This document shows positions 51,382-59,788 of a stretch of DNA of 64,000 nt, in pieces. Where the stretch lies: the NCBI RefSeq assembly GCF_032337135.1, contig NZ_JAVXZZ010000007.1:1-64000 (forward strand). The letters are read 5' to 3'. The notes under the pieces are model-generated. The model made no database searches. It worked only from the letters and a program-made list of their open reading frames with translations, and was not told the origin of the DNA. Position numbers and translations under genes: made by a program. How positions within the stretch are numbered: position 1 is the first letter of the stretch; every line of letters begins with the position of its first letter. The stretch is from Allorhodoferax sp032337135. GTDB lineage: Bacteria > Pseudomonadota > Gammaproteobacteria > Burkholderiales > Burkholderiaceae_C.

Positions 51382-52050
51382 ATGGGAACACTCTATTTGG
51401 TACGCCACGCCCAGGCTTCGTTTGGTGCCGACAACTATGACCAGCTCAGTGCCTTGGGCGAGCGCCAGAGCGTGCGCCTCGGCGAATACTTTGCGCAGCA
51501 GGGCATCACCTTTGACGCAGCCCTGTGCGGCACCCTGCAGCGCCACGTGCAGACGTTTGCGGGCATCGCCCAGGGTGCAGGTCTGGCGCTGGAGCCGCTG
51601 GCCTGGCCTGGCCTGAACGAGTTCGACAGCGAGGCGCTGATCCACGCCATCCACCCCCACCCGCTGGAGCGCCCCACCGACCCGAAGGACGCCAAGCAGC
51701 ACTTTCGCCTGCTGCGCGACGGCCTGGCGGCGTGGATGGCCGGGGTGGTGAGCCCGCAGGGCATGCCGAGCTACGACGCCTTCGTGGAAGGCGTGATGTC
51801 GGCCCTGGCGCATGTGCGCGCCAACTGCAGCGGCAATGTTCTGCTGGTAAGCAGCGGCGGGCCCATCTCCACCGCGGTCACCCACATCCTCGGGGCGCCT
51901 CCCGAGACCAGCATCACGCTGAACCTGCGCATCCGCAACATCGCCGTCACCGAGATGGCCTTCAACCCCAAGCGCTGCGAGCTGTTCACCTTCAACACCC
52001 TGCCGCACCTGGACACCGCGCCCTACCGCGACTGGATCACCTACGCCTGA
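51382..52050 (+). CDS. Histidine-phosphatase superfamily protein with a changed second His motif
   Basis: A 222-residue protein starting MGTLYLVRHAQASFG, with the phosphohistidine His9 in RHAQ. In the usual second catalytic block (VxHGG) the sequence is VLLVSSGGPIS, so the expected His near 158 is Ser. NEFDS contributes an acidic residue. Members with this SSGG block may have altered or lost activity. The ATG at 51382 is preferred over an upstream one. Confidence 0.85.
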   Translation: MGTLYLVRHAQASFGADNYDQLSALGERQSVRLGEYFAQQGITFDAALCGTLQRHVQTFAGIAQGAGLALEPLAWPGLNEFDSEALIHAIHPHPLERPTDPKDAKQHFRLLRDGLAAWMAGVVSPQGMPSYDAFVEGVMSALAHVRANCSGNVLLVSSGGPISTAVTHILGAPPETSITLNLRIRNIAVTEMAFNPKRCELFTFNTLPHLDTAPYRDWITYA

Positions 52051-52107
52051 GCGGGACACGGGCGGCTCGAAGACTGGGCGGCAGAAGGCGCTGCCTACAA
52101 TGCGCCG

Positions 52108-52512
52108 ATGAAGAAAATCCCCCTGTGCTGCGCCGCAGCGCTCCTGGCCACTGGCGCGCATGCGGCCCCCCTGCTGCGCTGCGAGGTCACCTACGCCGGA
52201 ACCACCCACACCGTGCAGGCCAATGTGGTTTCCGACCCCTACCCCGTGCCCTCGGTCGATATCGGCGGGCGCTTCCACTTCAAGCCCGTCATGGTGGGGC
52301 AGGGTCAACGCGTGGAGTACATCAAGCTCTACAGCTACCTCGACACGCGCAAGGGGCCGCTGCTGATCCAGGCCGTGCGCTACTTGCCGCCCTTTCCTGC
52401 GCCAGCCAGCGGCAGCGAAGCCGTGAACCTGACGGGCACGCAGTTCCTCTACGCCGGGCCGGTGGAGCGCGAGCTGCAGTACCAGTGCTTTCTGCAGGGG
52501 GTGCAACCATGA
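52108..52512 (+). CDS. Small secreted protein of unknown function
   Basis: A 134-residue protein with a signal peptide (MKKIPLCCAAALLATGAHA) and a mature domain with two cysteines that could pair. No known family was recognised. Its stop overlaps the start of the CapA-like gene (ATGA), so both products probably act in the periplasm together. Confidence 0.7.
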   Translation: MKKIPLCCAAALLATGAHAAPLLRCEVTYAGTTHTVQANVVSDPYPVPSVDIGGRFHFKPVMVGQGQRVEYIKLYSYLDTRKGPLLIQAVRYLPPFPAPASGSEAVNLTGTQFLYAGPVERELQYQCFLQGVQP

Positions 52513-53483
52513 AGCGCCATGCTGTGCTGTGCGCACTGGCGCTCTGCTGCGCCGCCTTCGGCGCCCACGCCGCCGAAACCGTGAAACTGCTGTTCGCGGG
52601 CGACGTGGTGCTGGACGACACCGCCGGGGCCATGATCGCGCGCGGCGACGACCCGTTCCAGGGTTTCGCCCCGCTGTTTGCCCAAGCCGACATCCGCCTG
52701 GCCAACCTGGAATGCGTGATCGCCACCACCGGCAGTGCCGGGGACAAGAACTACACCTTCCGCGCCCACCCGCGCGTGCTGCCGGTGCTCAAGAAACACT
52801 TCGACGCGCTGGCCCTGGCCAACAACCACTCGGGCGACTACGGACGTGAGGCCTTTGCCGAAATGCTGGGCTTGTTGAAGGACGCGGGCATCGGCCAGTT
52901 CGGCGGCGGGCACAACCTGCGCGAAGCCCATACCCCGCTCATCATCGAGCGCAAAGGCATTCGCATTGCGCTGCTGGGCTACAACGAGTTCATGCCACGC
53001 AGCTTCGAGGCCGACTACAACGCCCCCGGCAGTGCCTGGAGCGAAGACGAACGGGTGGTGGCGGACATTCGCGCGGCACGCACGGTGCACCGCGCCGACC
53101 TCGTCATCCCCGTGATGCATTGGGGCTGGGAGAACGAACTGGTGGCCAACGCCCGCCAGCGCCAACTGGCCCGCACCATGGTCGCCGCGGGTGCCGACGC
53201 CGTGATCGGCGGCCACCCCCATGTGCGCCAGGACATCGAGATCATCAACGGCAAACCCGTGGTCTACAGCGTGGGCAACTTCGTGATGAAGGAAACCGAC
53301 AACGCCAACCAGCGTATCGGCTGGGTGCTGGAGCTGAATCTCGACCGGAGTGGGGTGGCGTCGTGGCGCACGCATACGGCGGCGATTGACATGGAGGGGA
53401 TTTCGACACCTGCTTCCGTTCCCAGCAGTCCGTGTGGGGAGCGGGGGCAGACGCAGCCTGGCGTTTGTAGCACTGCGCCCTGA
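52509..53483 (+). CDS. CapA-family (PGA_cap) metallophosphatase-like protein
   Basis: A 324-residue exported protein (signal peptide to AFGAHA). The CapA domain shows KLLFAGDVVLDD, NLECVIATTG, LALANNHSGDYG, PVMHWGWENE, DAVIGGHPHVRQD and VVYSVGNFVM, the metal-site motifs of this calcineurin-like fold. CapA proteins are linked to poly-gamma-glutamate or other cell-envelope polymers, but no pgs/cap synthesis genes are nearby. The last 25 residues look like read-through into the repeat region. Confidence 0.87.
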   Translation: MKRHAVLCALALCCAAFGAHAAETVKLLFAGDVVLDDTAGAMIARGDDPFQGFAPLFAQADIRLANLECVIATTGSAGDKNYTFRAHPRVLPVLKKHFDALALANNHSGDYGREAFAEMLGLLKDAGIGQFGGGHNLREAHTPLIIERKGIRIALLGYNEFMPRSFEADYNAPGSAWSEDERVVADIRAARTVHRADLVIPVMHWGWENELVANARQRQLARTMVAAGADAVIGGHPHVRQDIEIINGKPVVYSVGNFVMKETDNANQRIGWVLELNLDRSGVASWRTHTAAIDMEGISTPASVPSSPCGERGQTQPGVCSTAP

Positions 53484-53530
53484 GTTCGTTCGGGCTGCGC
53501 TTGTCCTAGCTCCATCTGTTGACGCGCGCT

Positions 53531-53735
53531 GCGCTGTAGGCCGGGGCGCGCCCCGGCAGCCGCCTTCATTTCTTTTGCTTCGCCAAAAGAAACGAAGCAA
53601 AGAAAAGGCGAGCCGGATGCGTCGGCCCTTCGGGCTCACTGCGTTGCTCGTGCGGGGCGGGAGGCGCGCAAACTCGCCCTGCGGGCTCAAACAGCGCGCG
53701 CCTCTTCATCCGCCCCACCCTGCGCTACTCGACTC
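53531..53735 (-). repeat. GC-rich ~200-bp repeat, copy 1 (minus orientation)
   Basis: Reverse complement of the same element as 54571-54780. Shared blocks are GGCGCGCGCTGTTTGAGC, GCGAGTTTGCGCGCC, GCCCGAAG, a central A/T-rich hairpin and a CCGGGGCG...CCCGGCCT-CAGCGC end. Here the hairpin is TTTCTTTTG-CTTCGC-CAAAAGAAA (53569-53592). No convincing gene lies in it. It could also terminate capA transcription. The rest of 53484-53912 holds G tracts and a degenerate repeat-like segment. Confidence 0.65.
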
Positions 53736-53785
53736 CGCATGACGGCGGGGGACCGCACGCGCCATCGCTTCGCTCGGCGCGGATC

Positions 53786-53804
53786 GGGGGGGGGCGGGGG
53801 GGGG
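53786..53804. repeat. Paired 9-G homopolymer tracts
   Basis: Nine Gs (53786-53794), one C, and nine Gs (53796-53804). Noncoding as far as can be seen. Such runs slip during replication and may also fold as G-quadruplex. Confidence 0.6.
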
Positions 53805-53912
53805 CGAATTTGGCGGTAGCCCTCGTACGCATTGCGCAAGTCGCTATAAATTCAAAAGCGTTTGAGCATCAACTTCAGGCTGGATAGCAGTCAATCAGGC
53901 TTTGGCTGGCAT

Positions 53913-54422
53913 TCATTTGGACTCTCCGTAAGTCAAATTGGTTTGGGCTGCGAGGGCGTCAAATTTCTCGCTGTCAATATGTGAGCGTCCGTGCGCCGAG
54001 CAAGTAAACCTGCCACCGAGTTCGGGCAAGCTGCCTACAACTCCACCAGATGTGCTGAAGTATTTGTACTGTGCAATCTGTTCGCCTGTATCCAAATCGA
54101 TAATCCGGCGAACTTGCCGATCGATAGGTATGGCATAGCCTTTCAGCGTTTCAGACTGCGCATCCAGTTCGCGTGCCCGCTTCGTGTTCGCCGCCGCGGG
54201 ACTGATTTCCAGCCGCCCGTCCTCCGCACAAATTTTTTCGAACTGCCACATGCCAATGAGGTGGTCGGCAAGCGGGCCCACCAACAACAGAGGAAGAAGC
54301 AACGACCGCAGCAGCCTTGCTTTGGGCCGCTGCAATCCCAACCAGCGCGGGACGTTGACCGTCAGGTATATCGCTAGCAACAGCCACAACACGACCGCGC
54401 CTAAGAACATCAATCCAATCAA
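53913..54422 (-). CDS. Orphan membrane protein of unknown function, flanked by inverted repeats
   Basis: A 169-residue protein with two N-terminal hydrophobic segments (LMFLGAVVLWLLLAIYLTVN and LLRSLLLPLLLVGPLADHLI) and a soluble C-terminal part (about 60-169). No family was recognised. The likely start is TTG 54422, with GAGGG seven bases upstream; an ATG lies four codons later. The frame stays open upstream for about 14 plausible residues before a stop, so a 5' truncation is possible. It sits alone between two inverted copies of a GC-rich repeat, with lower GC than its surroundings, which hints at acquisition. Confidence 0.6.
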   Translation of the reverse strand: MIGLMFLGAVVLWLLLAIYLTVNVPRWLGLQRPKARLLRSLLLPLLLVGPLADHLIGMWQFEKICAEDGRLEISPAAANTKRARELDAQSETLKGYAIPIDRQVRRIIDLDTGEQIAQYKYFSTSGGVVGSLPELGGRFTCSAHGRSHIDSEKFDALAAQTNLTYGESK

Positions 54423-54570
54423 CTTGTAGCCCTCGACATCCGCATGAAACTGGAATCCAAATTGCGCTTACCAATGGCAGCTTTCGCCCAAAGGCGAAGT
54501 TTCAAAAGTCAAACAATACCACCCGCGCCGAGCACAGCGATGACGCGTGACTGCCCCCTTCCCCTCTGGC

Positions 54571-54780
54571 TGCGCCGAGGAGCGCAGCAGACGCTGGAAA
54601 AAGGGGCGCGCGCTGTTTGAGCGAAGCGAGTTTGCGCGCCCCCCAGCGGCTGCGAGCACCGCAGGTTGCCCGAAGCGCAGCGGAGGGACGCAGACAGCGG
54701 GGTCGCCTTCTTTTGCATCCTTTTCTTGGCGAGCAAGAAAAGGATGTCGCCCGCCGGGGCGAGACCCGGCCTGCAGCGCA
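54571..54780 (+). repeat. GC-rich ~200-bp repeat, copy 2 (plus orientation)
   Basis: Partner of copy 1 at 53531-53735 in inverted orientation. It has a perfect 12-bp hairpin ATCCTTTTCTTG-GCGAG-CAAGAAAAGGAT (54717-54745). The copies are clearly related but diverged in the middle. The remaining bases of 54423-54859 hold no gene that can be supported. Confidence 0.65.
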
Positions 54781-54817
54781 ACAAGCACAAAAAACTTAGG
54801 TGCGAGCGGCACCGCAT

Positions 54818-54874
54818 TCGCTACCAAATAAATAGCTGCTTACGCAATACCCACGGTGACTAGAGCCAATTTTG
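54818..54874. repeat. Dispersed ~58-bp repeat, copy E (supplies the creatininase-gene stop)
   Basis: TCGCTACCAAATAAATAGCT, GCTTACGCAATACCCACGGT, GACTAGAGCCAATTTTG is close to the family pattern. The creatininase-family gene on the minus strand ends inside it: its last four residues (QNWL) and stop codon come from the repeat. Confidence 0.65.
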
Positions 54875-55708
54875 AAGCGTAGACAAAGGCAACCGATGCA
54901 CTTCCCCCAGCATCGTAGCCAACGCCCTTCCTGCCGCCTCCACCAAGGCAACTCCCTTCGCCGCAGTAGCCACCGAAGCATTCCCCACAGCACCGGCAGC
55001 GTTGTAGTCCTGCATGGCCCAGGACAGCTTGGCCGAGCGGCCATTGCCCAGCACCGGAAACTGCCTTGAGCGGTCTTCCGACGTGGACGCAAAGTTCTGC
55101 GCCTGGGCCATGTCCACCTGCTGCGGGCACAGCGCCAGCATCATGCTGGTCTCGATGTCCCCGGCGTGGATACCGAAGCGGTGCTCATGGGCATCGAACA
55201 GGGCGTTCACGTCATCGCCCCGCGCATCCAGCAGCGGCAGGCCATACCAGTTGACGCTGTAGACCAGCATGCCGAAGCGCTGGCGCAGGTCGCGCCCCAC
55301 CACGTCCATCAAGCCCACCTGGCCGCCATGGGCGTTGAACAGCACCAGCTTCTTCACGCCGCTGGCGGCCACGCATTCGCCGAGCTCGGTCCACAAGCGA
55401 ATCACGGTCTCGGCCTTGAGCGTGAGCGTGCCGCCAAACGCCGCATGTTCGGGCGAAAAGCCCACGGCCTGGGTGGGCAGGAACAGGGTGCGCTGGGTGG
55501 TGTCGAGGTGCGCCAGGCTGGCCGCCACCACGCCGTCCACCAGGGTGGTGTCCACGTTCAGGGGCAGGTGGGGCCCGTGCTGTTCGGTGGCACCGAGCGG
55601 CAGCACGGCCACGGTGTCGGCCACGGTGCCGTCGGCGCGCCAGCGGTCAAAGTCGGCGGTGCTGCAGTCGGCCCAGCGGTGCGTGCGCTCAATGGAAGAG
55701 AAAGTCAT
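54860..55708 (-). CDS. Creatininase-family amidohydrolase
   Basis: A 282-residue metal-dependent hydrolase of the creatininase/MftE family. The metal and catalytic residues are visible: Glu42 and His44 in PLGATEQHGPHLP, Asp53 in NVDT, His127 in NAHGGQ, and Glu186 in HAGDIETS. Family members cleave creatinine, formamide side products or peptide tails; the substrate is unknown. No mycofactocin genes are nearby. The C-terminus lies within a dispersed repeat. Confidence 0.9.
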   Translation of the reverse strand: MTFSSIERTHRWADCSTADFDRWRADGTVADTVAVLPLGATEQHGPHLPLNVDTTLVDGVVAASLAHLDTTQRTLFLPTQAVGFSPEHAAFGGTLTLKAETVIRLWTELGECVAASGVKKLVLFNAHGGQVGLMDVVGRDLRQRFGMLVYSVNWYGLPLLDARGDDVNALFDAHEHRFGIHAGDIETSMMLALCPQQVDMAQAQNFASTSEDRSRQFPVLGNGRSAKLSWAMQDYNAAGAVGNASVATAAKGVALVEAAGRALATMLGEVHRLPLSTLQNWL

Positions 55709-55740
55709 GCAGGTAGACGCAAGGCAGGCAGCGGTAGCAG

Positions 55741-57732
55741 TCAGGCGGTAGTGGGGTCCACCACCGGTGCCTGCAGGGGCAGCACCAGGGTAAAGCAGGC
55801 CCCTTGGCCGGGCGCGCTGGCCACCATGATGGTGCCGCCCAGGGCGTCGCGCACCAGGTTGTAGACGATGTTCAGGCCCAGCCCGCTGCCACCGCGCCCG
55901 AGCTTGGTGGTGAAGAAGGGGTCGAACACGCGCTCCAGGTGCGCCGCCGGGATGCCGACGCCGTTGTCCTGCACGGTGAGCTTGACGTGGCTGTCTCCCT
56001 GCTCCTCGGCCGAAATGCTGACCACGCCGTGCGCGATGCCCTCGAAGGCGTGCACCATGGCGTTGTTGATGAGGTTGGTGAGCACCTGGCCCAAGGGGCC
56101 GGGGTAACTTTCGAGCGACAGCGTGGCCGGAATATCGGTGCGCACCTCGTGCGAGGTCTTGCGGATGCTGGGCCCGAGCGTGAGCAGGATTTCCTCCACC
56201 GTATCGTGCAGATTGAAGCGGCGGCGGTTGACGCTGGTCTGGTCCACCGCCACCTGCTTGAAACTGGCCACCAGGTCGGCCGCATGGCGCAGGCTGCGCA
56301 GCAGGATGCCGGTGCCTTCGCGCGTGTTGGCGACATAGTTCTCCAGGCGGCTGCGGGTGAGGCCTGAAGCCATGGCCGCGCCGAAGTCGCGCGTCTGGTC
56401 GGCCATGGTGCTGGCCACGGTGAGGCTGTTGCCGATGGGGGTATTGAGCTCGTGGGCCACGCCCGCCACCAGTGAGCCCAGGGCCGAGAGCTTTTCGCTG
56501 CGTACGAGTTCGGACTGGGTAGCCTGCAGGCGTTCCATGGCTTCGGTGAGCTCCTGGGTGCGCTCGTTGACGCGCTGCTCCAGGGTGGCATTGAGTGCGC
56601 GAATCTCGCCCTCGATGCGGCGCTTCTCGGTCACGTCGACGAAGGCCAGGATCAGCAGCGACTCCCCTTCGAGGGTGATGGTGCGTCCGGTGATGGAGAC
56701 CAGGATGTCCGCGAGGTCATCGCCGCGGCACATCCAGACCTCGGTGTCATCGATGGCCCCGGTCTGCGACAGCTGCGCAATCATGGCCTCGCGGTCGGTC
56801 TGGTTGCGCCAGACGCCGTTGGAGGTGCCACTGGAGTCGACGATCTCGGAGCGACTGCGGTGGAACATGCGCTCCCAGGCGCCATTGAGGTCACGCACCC
56901 GGAAGTCCCCGCCGTGGTGCGACACGGTCATGGCCACGGGTGAACCGTCGAAGATGGCCGCGAACTTGGCCTGGCTGAACACCAGGGCGGCCTCGGTGCG
57001 GCGGCGCTCCTGCAGCTCGTGCTCCAGCTCGCGGGTTTTCTGCTCGCGTTCGCTCAGCAGCGCCGCCAGGTTCTGGCGCATGCGGTCCAGCCCGCCAGAG
57101 AGGGTGCCGAACTCGTCGGCCCGGAACCAGTGGAAGGGGCGCGAGAGGTCGCCTGCGGCCATGCGTGTGGTGCCCGACTCCAGATCGCGCAGCGGGCGGA
57201 TCATGCGCCGCTCCAGCAGCATGAGGATGAAGGCAAAGGAGATCACAACCTGCGTGAGCAGGGCCAGGCCCAGTTTGGCGAGGTCCACCAAAAATTCGCG
57301 CTTGATGCGGGTGGTACTCATCTCGACCACGAGGTGGCCCACACGTTTGCCGCTGTAGGTGACCGGGCGCTCTTCGCGCAGGATGTCGCCCTCCACCAGG
57401 CCTTCCACCTGGCGCTTGACGAACACTTCGCGGTATTCGTCCGACACCGTGACCCGCGCCACGTCGGGGTTGCGCATGACGGCATCCACCAGCTCGGTGG
57501 CCACGCCACGGTCCAGGTTCCAGATCGCTACGGCCACGCCGCGGGCCAGCACATCGGCGTACTGCTGCATGGGCAGGGTCACGCGCAGTTCCACTTCCTT
57601 TTCCAACCGACTCGTCACCTGGAAATAGGCCAACACCAGGGCCGGCAGCAGGATGCTCAAACCAGCCCCCAGCACCAGCGTTTGCCGTACGGACAGGGTT
57701 CTCAGTGGGCGCCAGCGCAGAAGTGGGGTCAT
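55741..57732 (-). CDS. Membrane sensor histidine kinase with HAMP and PAS domains
   Basis: A 663-residue sensor: first membrane helix (TLVLGAGLSILLPALVLAYF), periplasmic sensing region (about 40-150), second helix (LALLTQVVISFAFILMLL), HAMP (RPLRDLESGTTRMAAGDLSR), PAS (about 260-380), coiled coil, then the kinase core. The phospho-accepting His427 is in LVAGVAHELNTPIGNS; the ATPase has N-box LTNLINNAMVHAF, DNGVGIP, and GGSGLGLNIVYNLV. The start at ATG 57732 is preferred to an upstream GTG. No response regulator is adjacent, so it is an orphan kinase in this window. Confidence 0.9.
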   Translation of the reverse strand: MTPLLRWRPLRTLSVRQTLVLGAGLSILLPALVLAYFQVTSRLEKEVELRVTLPMQQYADVLARGVAVAIWNLDRGVATELVDAVMRNPDVARVTVSDEYREVFVKRQVEGLVEGDILREERPVTYSGKRVGHLVVEMSTTRIKREFLVDLAKLGLALLTQVVISFAFILMLLERRMIRPLRDLESGTTRMAAGDLSRPFHWFRADEFGTLSGGLDRMRQNLAALLSEREQKTRELEHELQERRRTEAALVFSQAKFAAIFDGSPVAMTVSHHGGDFRVRDLNGAWERMFHRSRSEIVDSSGTSNGVWRNQTDREAMIAQLSQTGAIDDTEVWMCRGDDLADILVSITGRTITLEGESLLILAFVDVTEKRRIEGEIRALNATLEQRVNERTQELTEAMERLQATQSELVRSEKLSALGSLVAGVAHELNTPIGNSLTVASTMADQTRDFGAAMASGLTRSRLENYVANTREGTGILLRSLRHAADLVASFKQVAVDQTSVNRRRFNLHDTVEEILLTLGPSIRKTSHEVRTDIPATLSLESYPGPLGQVLTNLINNAMVHAFEGIAHGVVSISAEEQGDSHVKLTVQDNGVGIPAAHLERVFDPFFTTKLGRGGSGLGLNIVYNLVRDALGGTIMVASAPGQGACFTLVLPLQAPVVDPTTA

Positions 57733-57782
57733 CGTCGGTTGTGGAGGCACGCCCGCCTGGAGCAGCGCGTGCAGTCTACGGA

Positions 57783-57824
57783 CACTGTAGTGGCAATTGC
57801 CTGCTCAGGCAATACACCACAGTG
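57783..57824 (-). promoter_or_regulatory. Imperfect 42-base hairpin upstream of the histidine kinase
   Basis: ATTGCCTG-CT-CAGGCAAT at the tip, with CACTGT/ACAGTG at the base and GTG/CAC between. It lies between the radical SAM gene and the kinase gene, both on the minus strand. No T run follows, so a regulator site or RNA element is as likely as a terminator. Confidence 0.45.
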
Positions 57825-57838
57825 CATGCTACCGCAAG

Positions 57839-59407
57839 TCAGTGACTGCCGGCGTGCATCTGCTGGCGCTGGTCCGCGCCCCTGCGCCGGCTGCGCGACT
57901 TGTCCACCGGCGGCAGCAAGCCCTTGAGTGACTCGGGCTGCACGTGGGCACCGCTGGCGGCGTAGTCGGCCAGCAGCGCCGCACGCACCGGTGTGGCATC
58001 CAGCCCACGCACCGTGACCAGGTGGGCAAACAGGGCGTCCACCAGCGCATCGGGCGTCCACCCCATGGTCTTGCCATGCTGCGCCCACAGCCAGGTGGAG
58101 AAGGCCCAGAAGTGGGCGAAGGGCGCGGCCCCCAGCAGCAGCGGCAGGGTGCGGGAAAACCGGCCGGAGTTGGCCACCAGATCCCAGTAGCGGGCAAAGC
58201 GGGTGAAGGCCTGCATCTGCTCCAGAGGTACATCGGCCGTGGCCTGCACGGTGTAGGGCGGCTGCGGGTCGTAGACCATGCCCCACGCCTGGGTGTGGCG
58301 GGCAATGGGCGTGCCGCGCAGGCGCTTGAGGATGCCGACCTGGATTTCATGCGGGCCCAGCGCCCACAAGGTGTCGAAGCCCTGCGCGAAGCTCTCCAGC
58401 GTTTCGCCGGGCAGGCCAAAGATGAGGTCGGCGTGCAGGTGCGCCGTGGACTGCCGCGCCAGCCAGCGCAGGTTGGCCTGGGTGCGCGCGTTGTCCTGCT
58501 TGCGCGAGATGCGCTTTTGCACCTCCACATTGAAGGTCTGGATGCCCACTTCGAGCTGCAGCGTGCCGGCGGGAAAGCGCGCCAGCAGTTCCTTGAGCCG
58601 GTCCGGCAGGTGGTCGGGGATGACCTCGAAGTGCGCCATGAAATCGGGTTCGCCTGCACCGGGCGCGGGCAGCTTGGCGAGGAAGAATTCGAGGATGCGG
58701 GCCGAAGCGTCGATCTTGAGGTTGAAGGTGCGGTCCACGAACTTGAAGTGCCGCACCCCGCGCTGCCACAAGGTCTGCAGCGCCTGCATGAAGGCATCCT
58801 GCGGAAAGCTCCAGGCGGTCTTGTCCAGCGAACTCAGGCAGAACTCGCAGCGAAAGGGGCAGCCACGCGAGGCCTCGACGTAGATGACGCGGTGGGCCAC
58901 ATCCTCGTCGGTGTACTCGCCGTAGGGCATGTCCAGCTGCTCCAGCGCTGGTTGCTCGCCGGCAATCACCTTCATCAGCGGCTGCGGGCCATGCACCAGG
59001 GCGCGGCACAGCTTGGGGAAACTCACGTCGCCCCAGCCGGTGATGACATGGTCGGCCCAGGCGACCACGGGCTGGGTATCGAGCTCGTGGCTGACCTCGG
59101 GGCCGCCCAGCACGATGACCAGGTCGGGCCGTGCGGTTTTGAGCGCCCGCACCAGTTCCGTCGTCTGCGCCACGTTCCAGATGTAGACCCCCAGCCCGAG
59201 GATGGCACGCTCGACCCCGTCCACGGCCTGCAACAGATCCTGGGCGGTCTCTTCGACGGGGCGGTTGATGGTGTATTCGCGCAGGCAGCTTCCGGCGCGC
59301 AGGTCGTCTCCGCCGTAGCGCGCCATGTTGGCCAACAGGCAGCGCAGTCCCAAGCTGGCGTGGATGTAGCGGGCGTTGAGCGTGGCCAGCACGATGCGGA
59401 AAGTCAT
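57839..59407 (-). CDS. B12-binding/radical SAM protein (DUF4080 type)
   Basis: A 522-residue protein with an N-terminal cobalamin-binding-like Rossmann domain (about 1-140, DLVIVLGGPEVSHELD). The radical SAM core has CPFRCEFC (C-x3-C-x2-C), and a C-terminal region resembles DUF4080. The start at 59407 (MTFRIVLATLNARYIHAS) is typical for the family; the longer frame upstream overlaps the divergent gene. The reaction is unknown. Confidence 0.87.
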   Translation of the reverse strand: MTFRIVLATLNARYIHASLGLRCLLANMARYGGDDLRAGSCLREYTINRPVEETAQDLLQAVDGVERAILGLGVYIWNVAQTTELVRALKTARPDLVIVLGGPEVSHELDTQPVVAWADHVITGWGDVSFPKLCRALVHGPQPLMKVIAGEQPALEQLDMPYGEYTDEDVAHRVIYVEASRGCPFRCEFCLSSLDKTAWSFPQDAFMQALQTLWQRGVRHFKFVDRTFNLKIDASARILEFFLAKLPAPGAGEPDFMAHFEVIPDHLPDRLKELLARFPAGTLQLEVGIQTFNVEVQKRISRKQDNARTQANLRWLARQSTAHLHADLIFGLPGETLESFAQGFDTLWALGPHEIQVGILKRLRGTPIARHTQAWGMVYDPQPPYTVQATADVPLEQMQAFTRFARYWDLVANSGRFSRTLPLLLGAAPFAHFWAFSTWLWAQHGKTMGWTPDALVDALFAHLVTVRGLDATPVRAALLADYAASGAHVQPESLKGLLPPVDKSRSRRRGADQRQQMHAGSH

Positions 59408-59425
59408 GGGGCTATTATCGGCAGC

Positions 59426-59767
59426 ATGACCGCCCCCCGCCCGCGCAACACCACCGGAGACTCCTTCTGCGCCTGGGACGGCGATGTGCTGGTGCTCAAT
59501 GTGCTGGGCAAACCGGCGGCAGCGAAGGACGCCATCGGCAAGCCCAAGGGCACGCAGCTCAAGATCAGCGTCACCGCCCAACCCAAGGACGGCAAGGCGA
59601 CCGACCACATGGTGCGCTACCTGGCACCGCTGTTCGGCGTGGCGGTGAAGGACATCGAGGTCGTCTTCGGCCAGGAAAACGTGAACAAGCAGCTGCGCAT
59701 CAAGGCCCCCAAAAAAATGCCTGCGGTGGTGGCGCAGGCATTGGGGTTGGACGAACGCAGCACATAG
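59426..59767 (+). CDS. DUF167 (YggU-family) protein
   Basis: A 113-residue conserved protein with the DUF167 pattern: ISVTAQPKDGKATDHMVRYL followed by VVFGQENVNKQLRIKAP. Function unknown in all bacteria; often near yggT or proC elsewhere. The start at 59426 is 18 bases from the divergent radical SAM start. Confidence 0.87.
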   Translation: MTAPRPRNTTGDSFCAWDGDVLVLNVLGKPAAAKDAIGKPKGTQLKISVTAQPKDGKATDHMVRYLAPLFGVAVKDIEVVFGQENVNKQLRIKAPKKMPAVVAQALGLDERST

Positions 59768-59788
59768 CTGCGATCCATGGGAAAGAGG

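Noticed and set aside
53838..53885. Possible extra copy of the ~58-bp dispersed repeat
   Set aside because: Only the GTCGCTAT start and scattered blocks match; the second half differs, so it is not counted.
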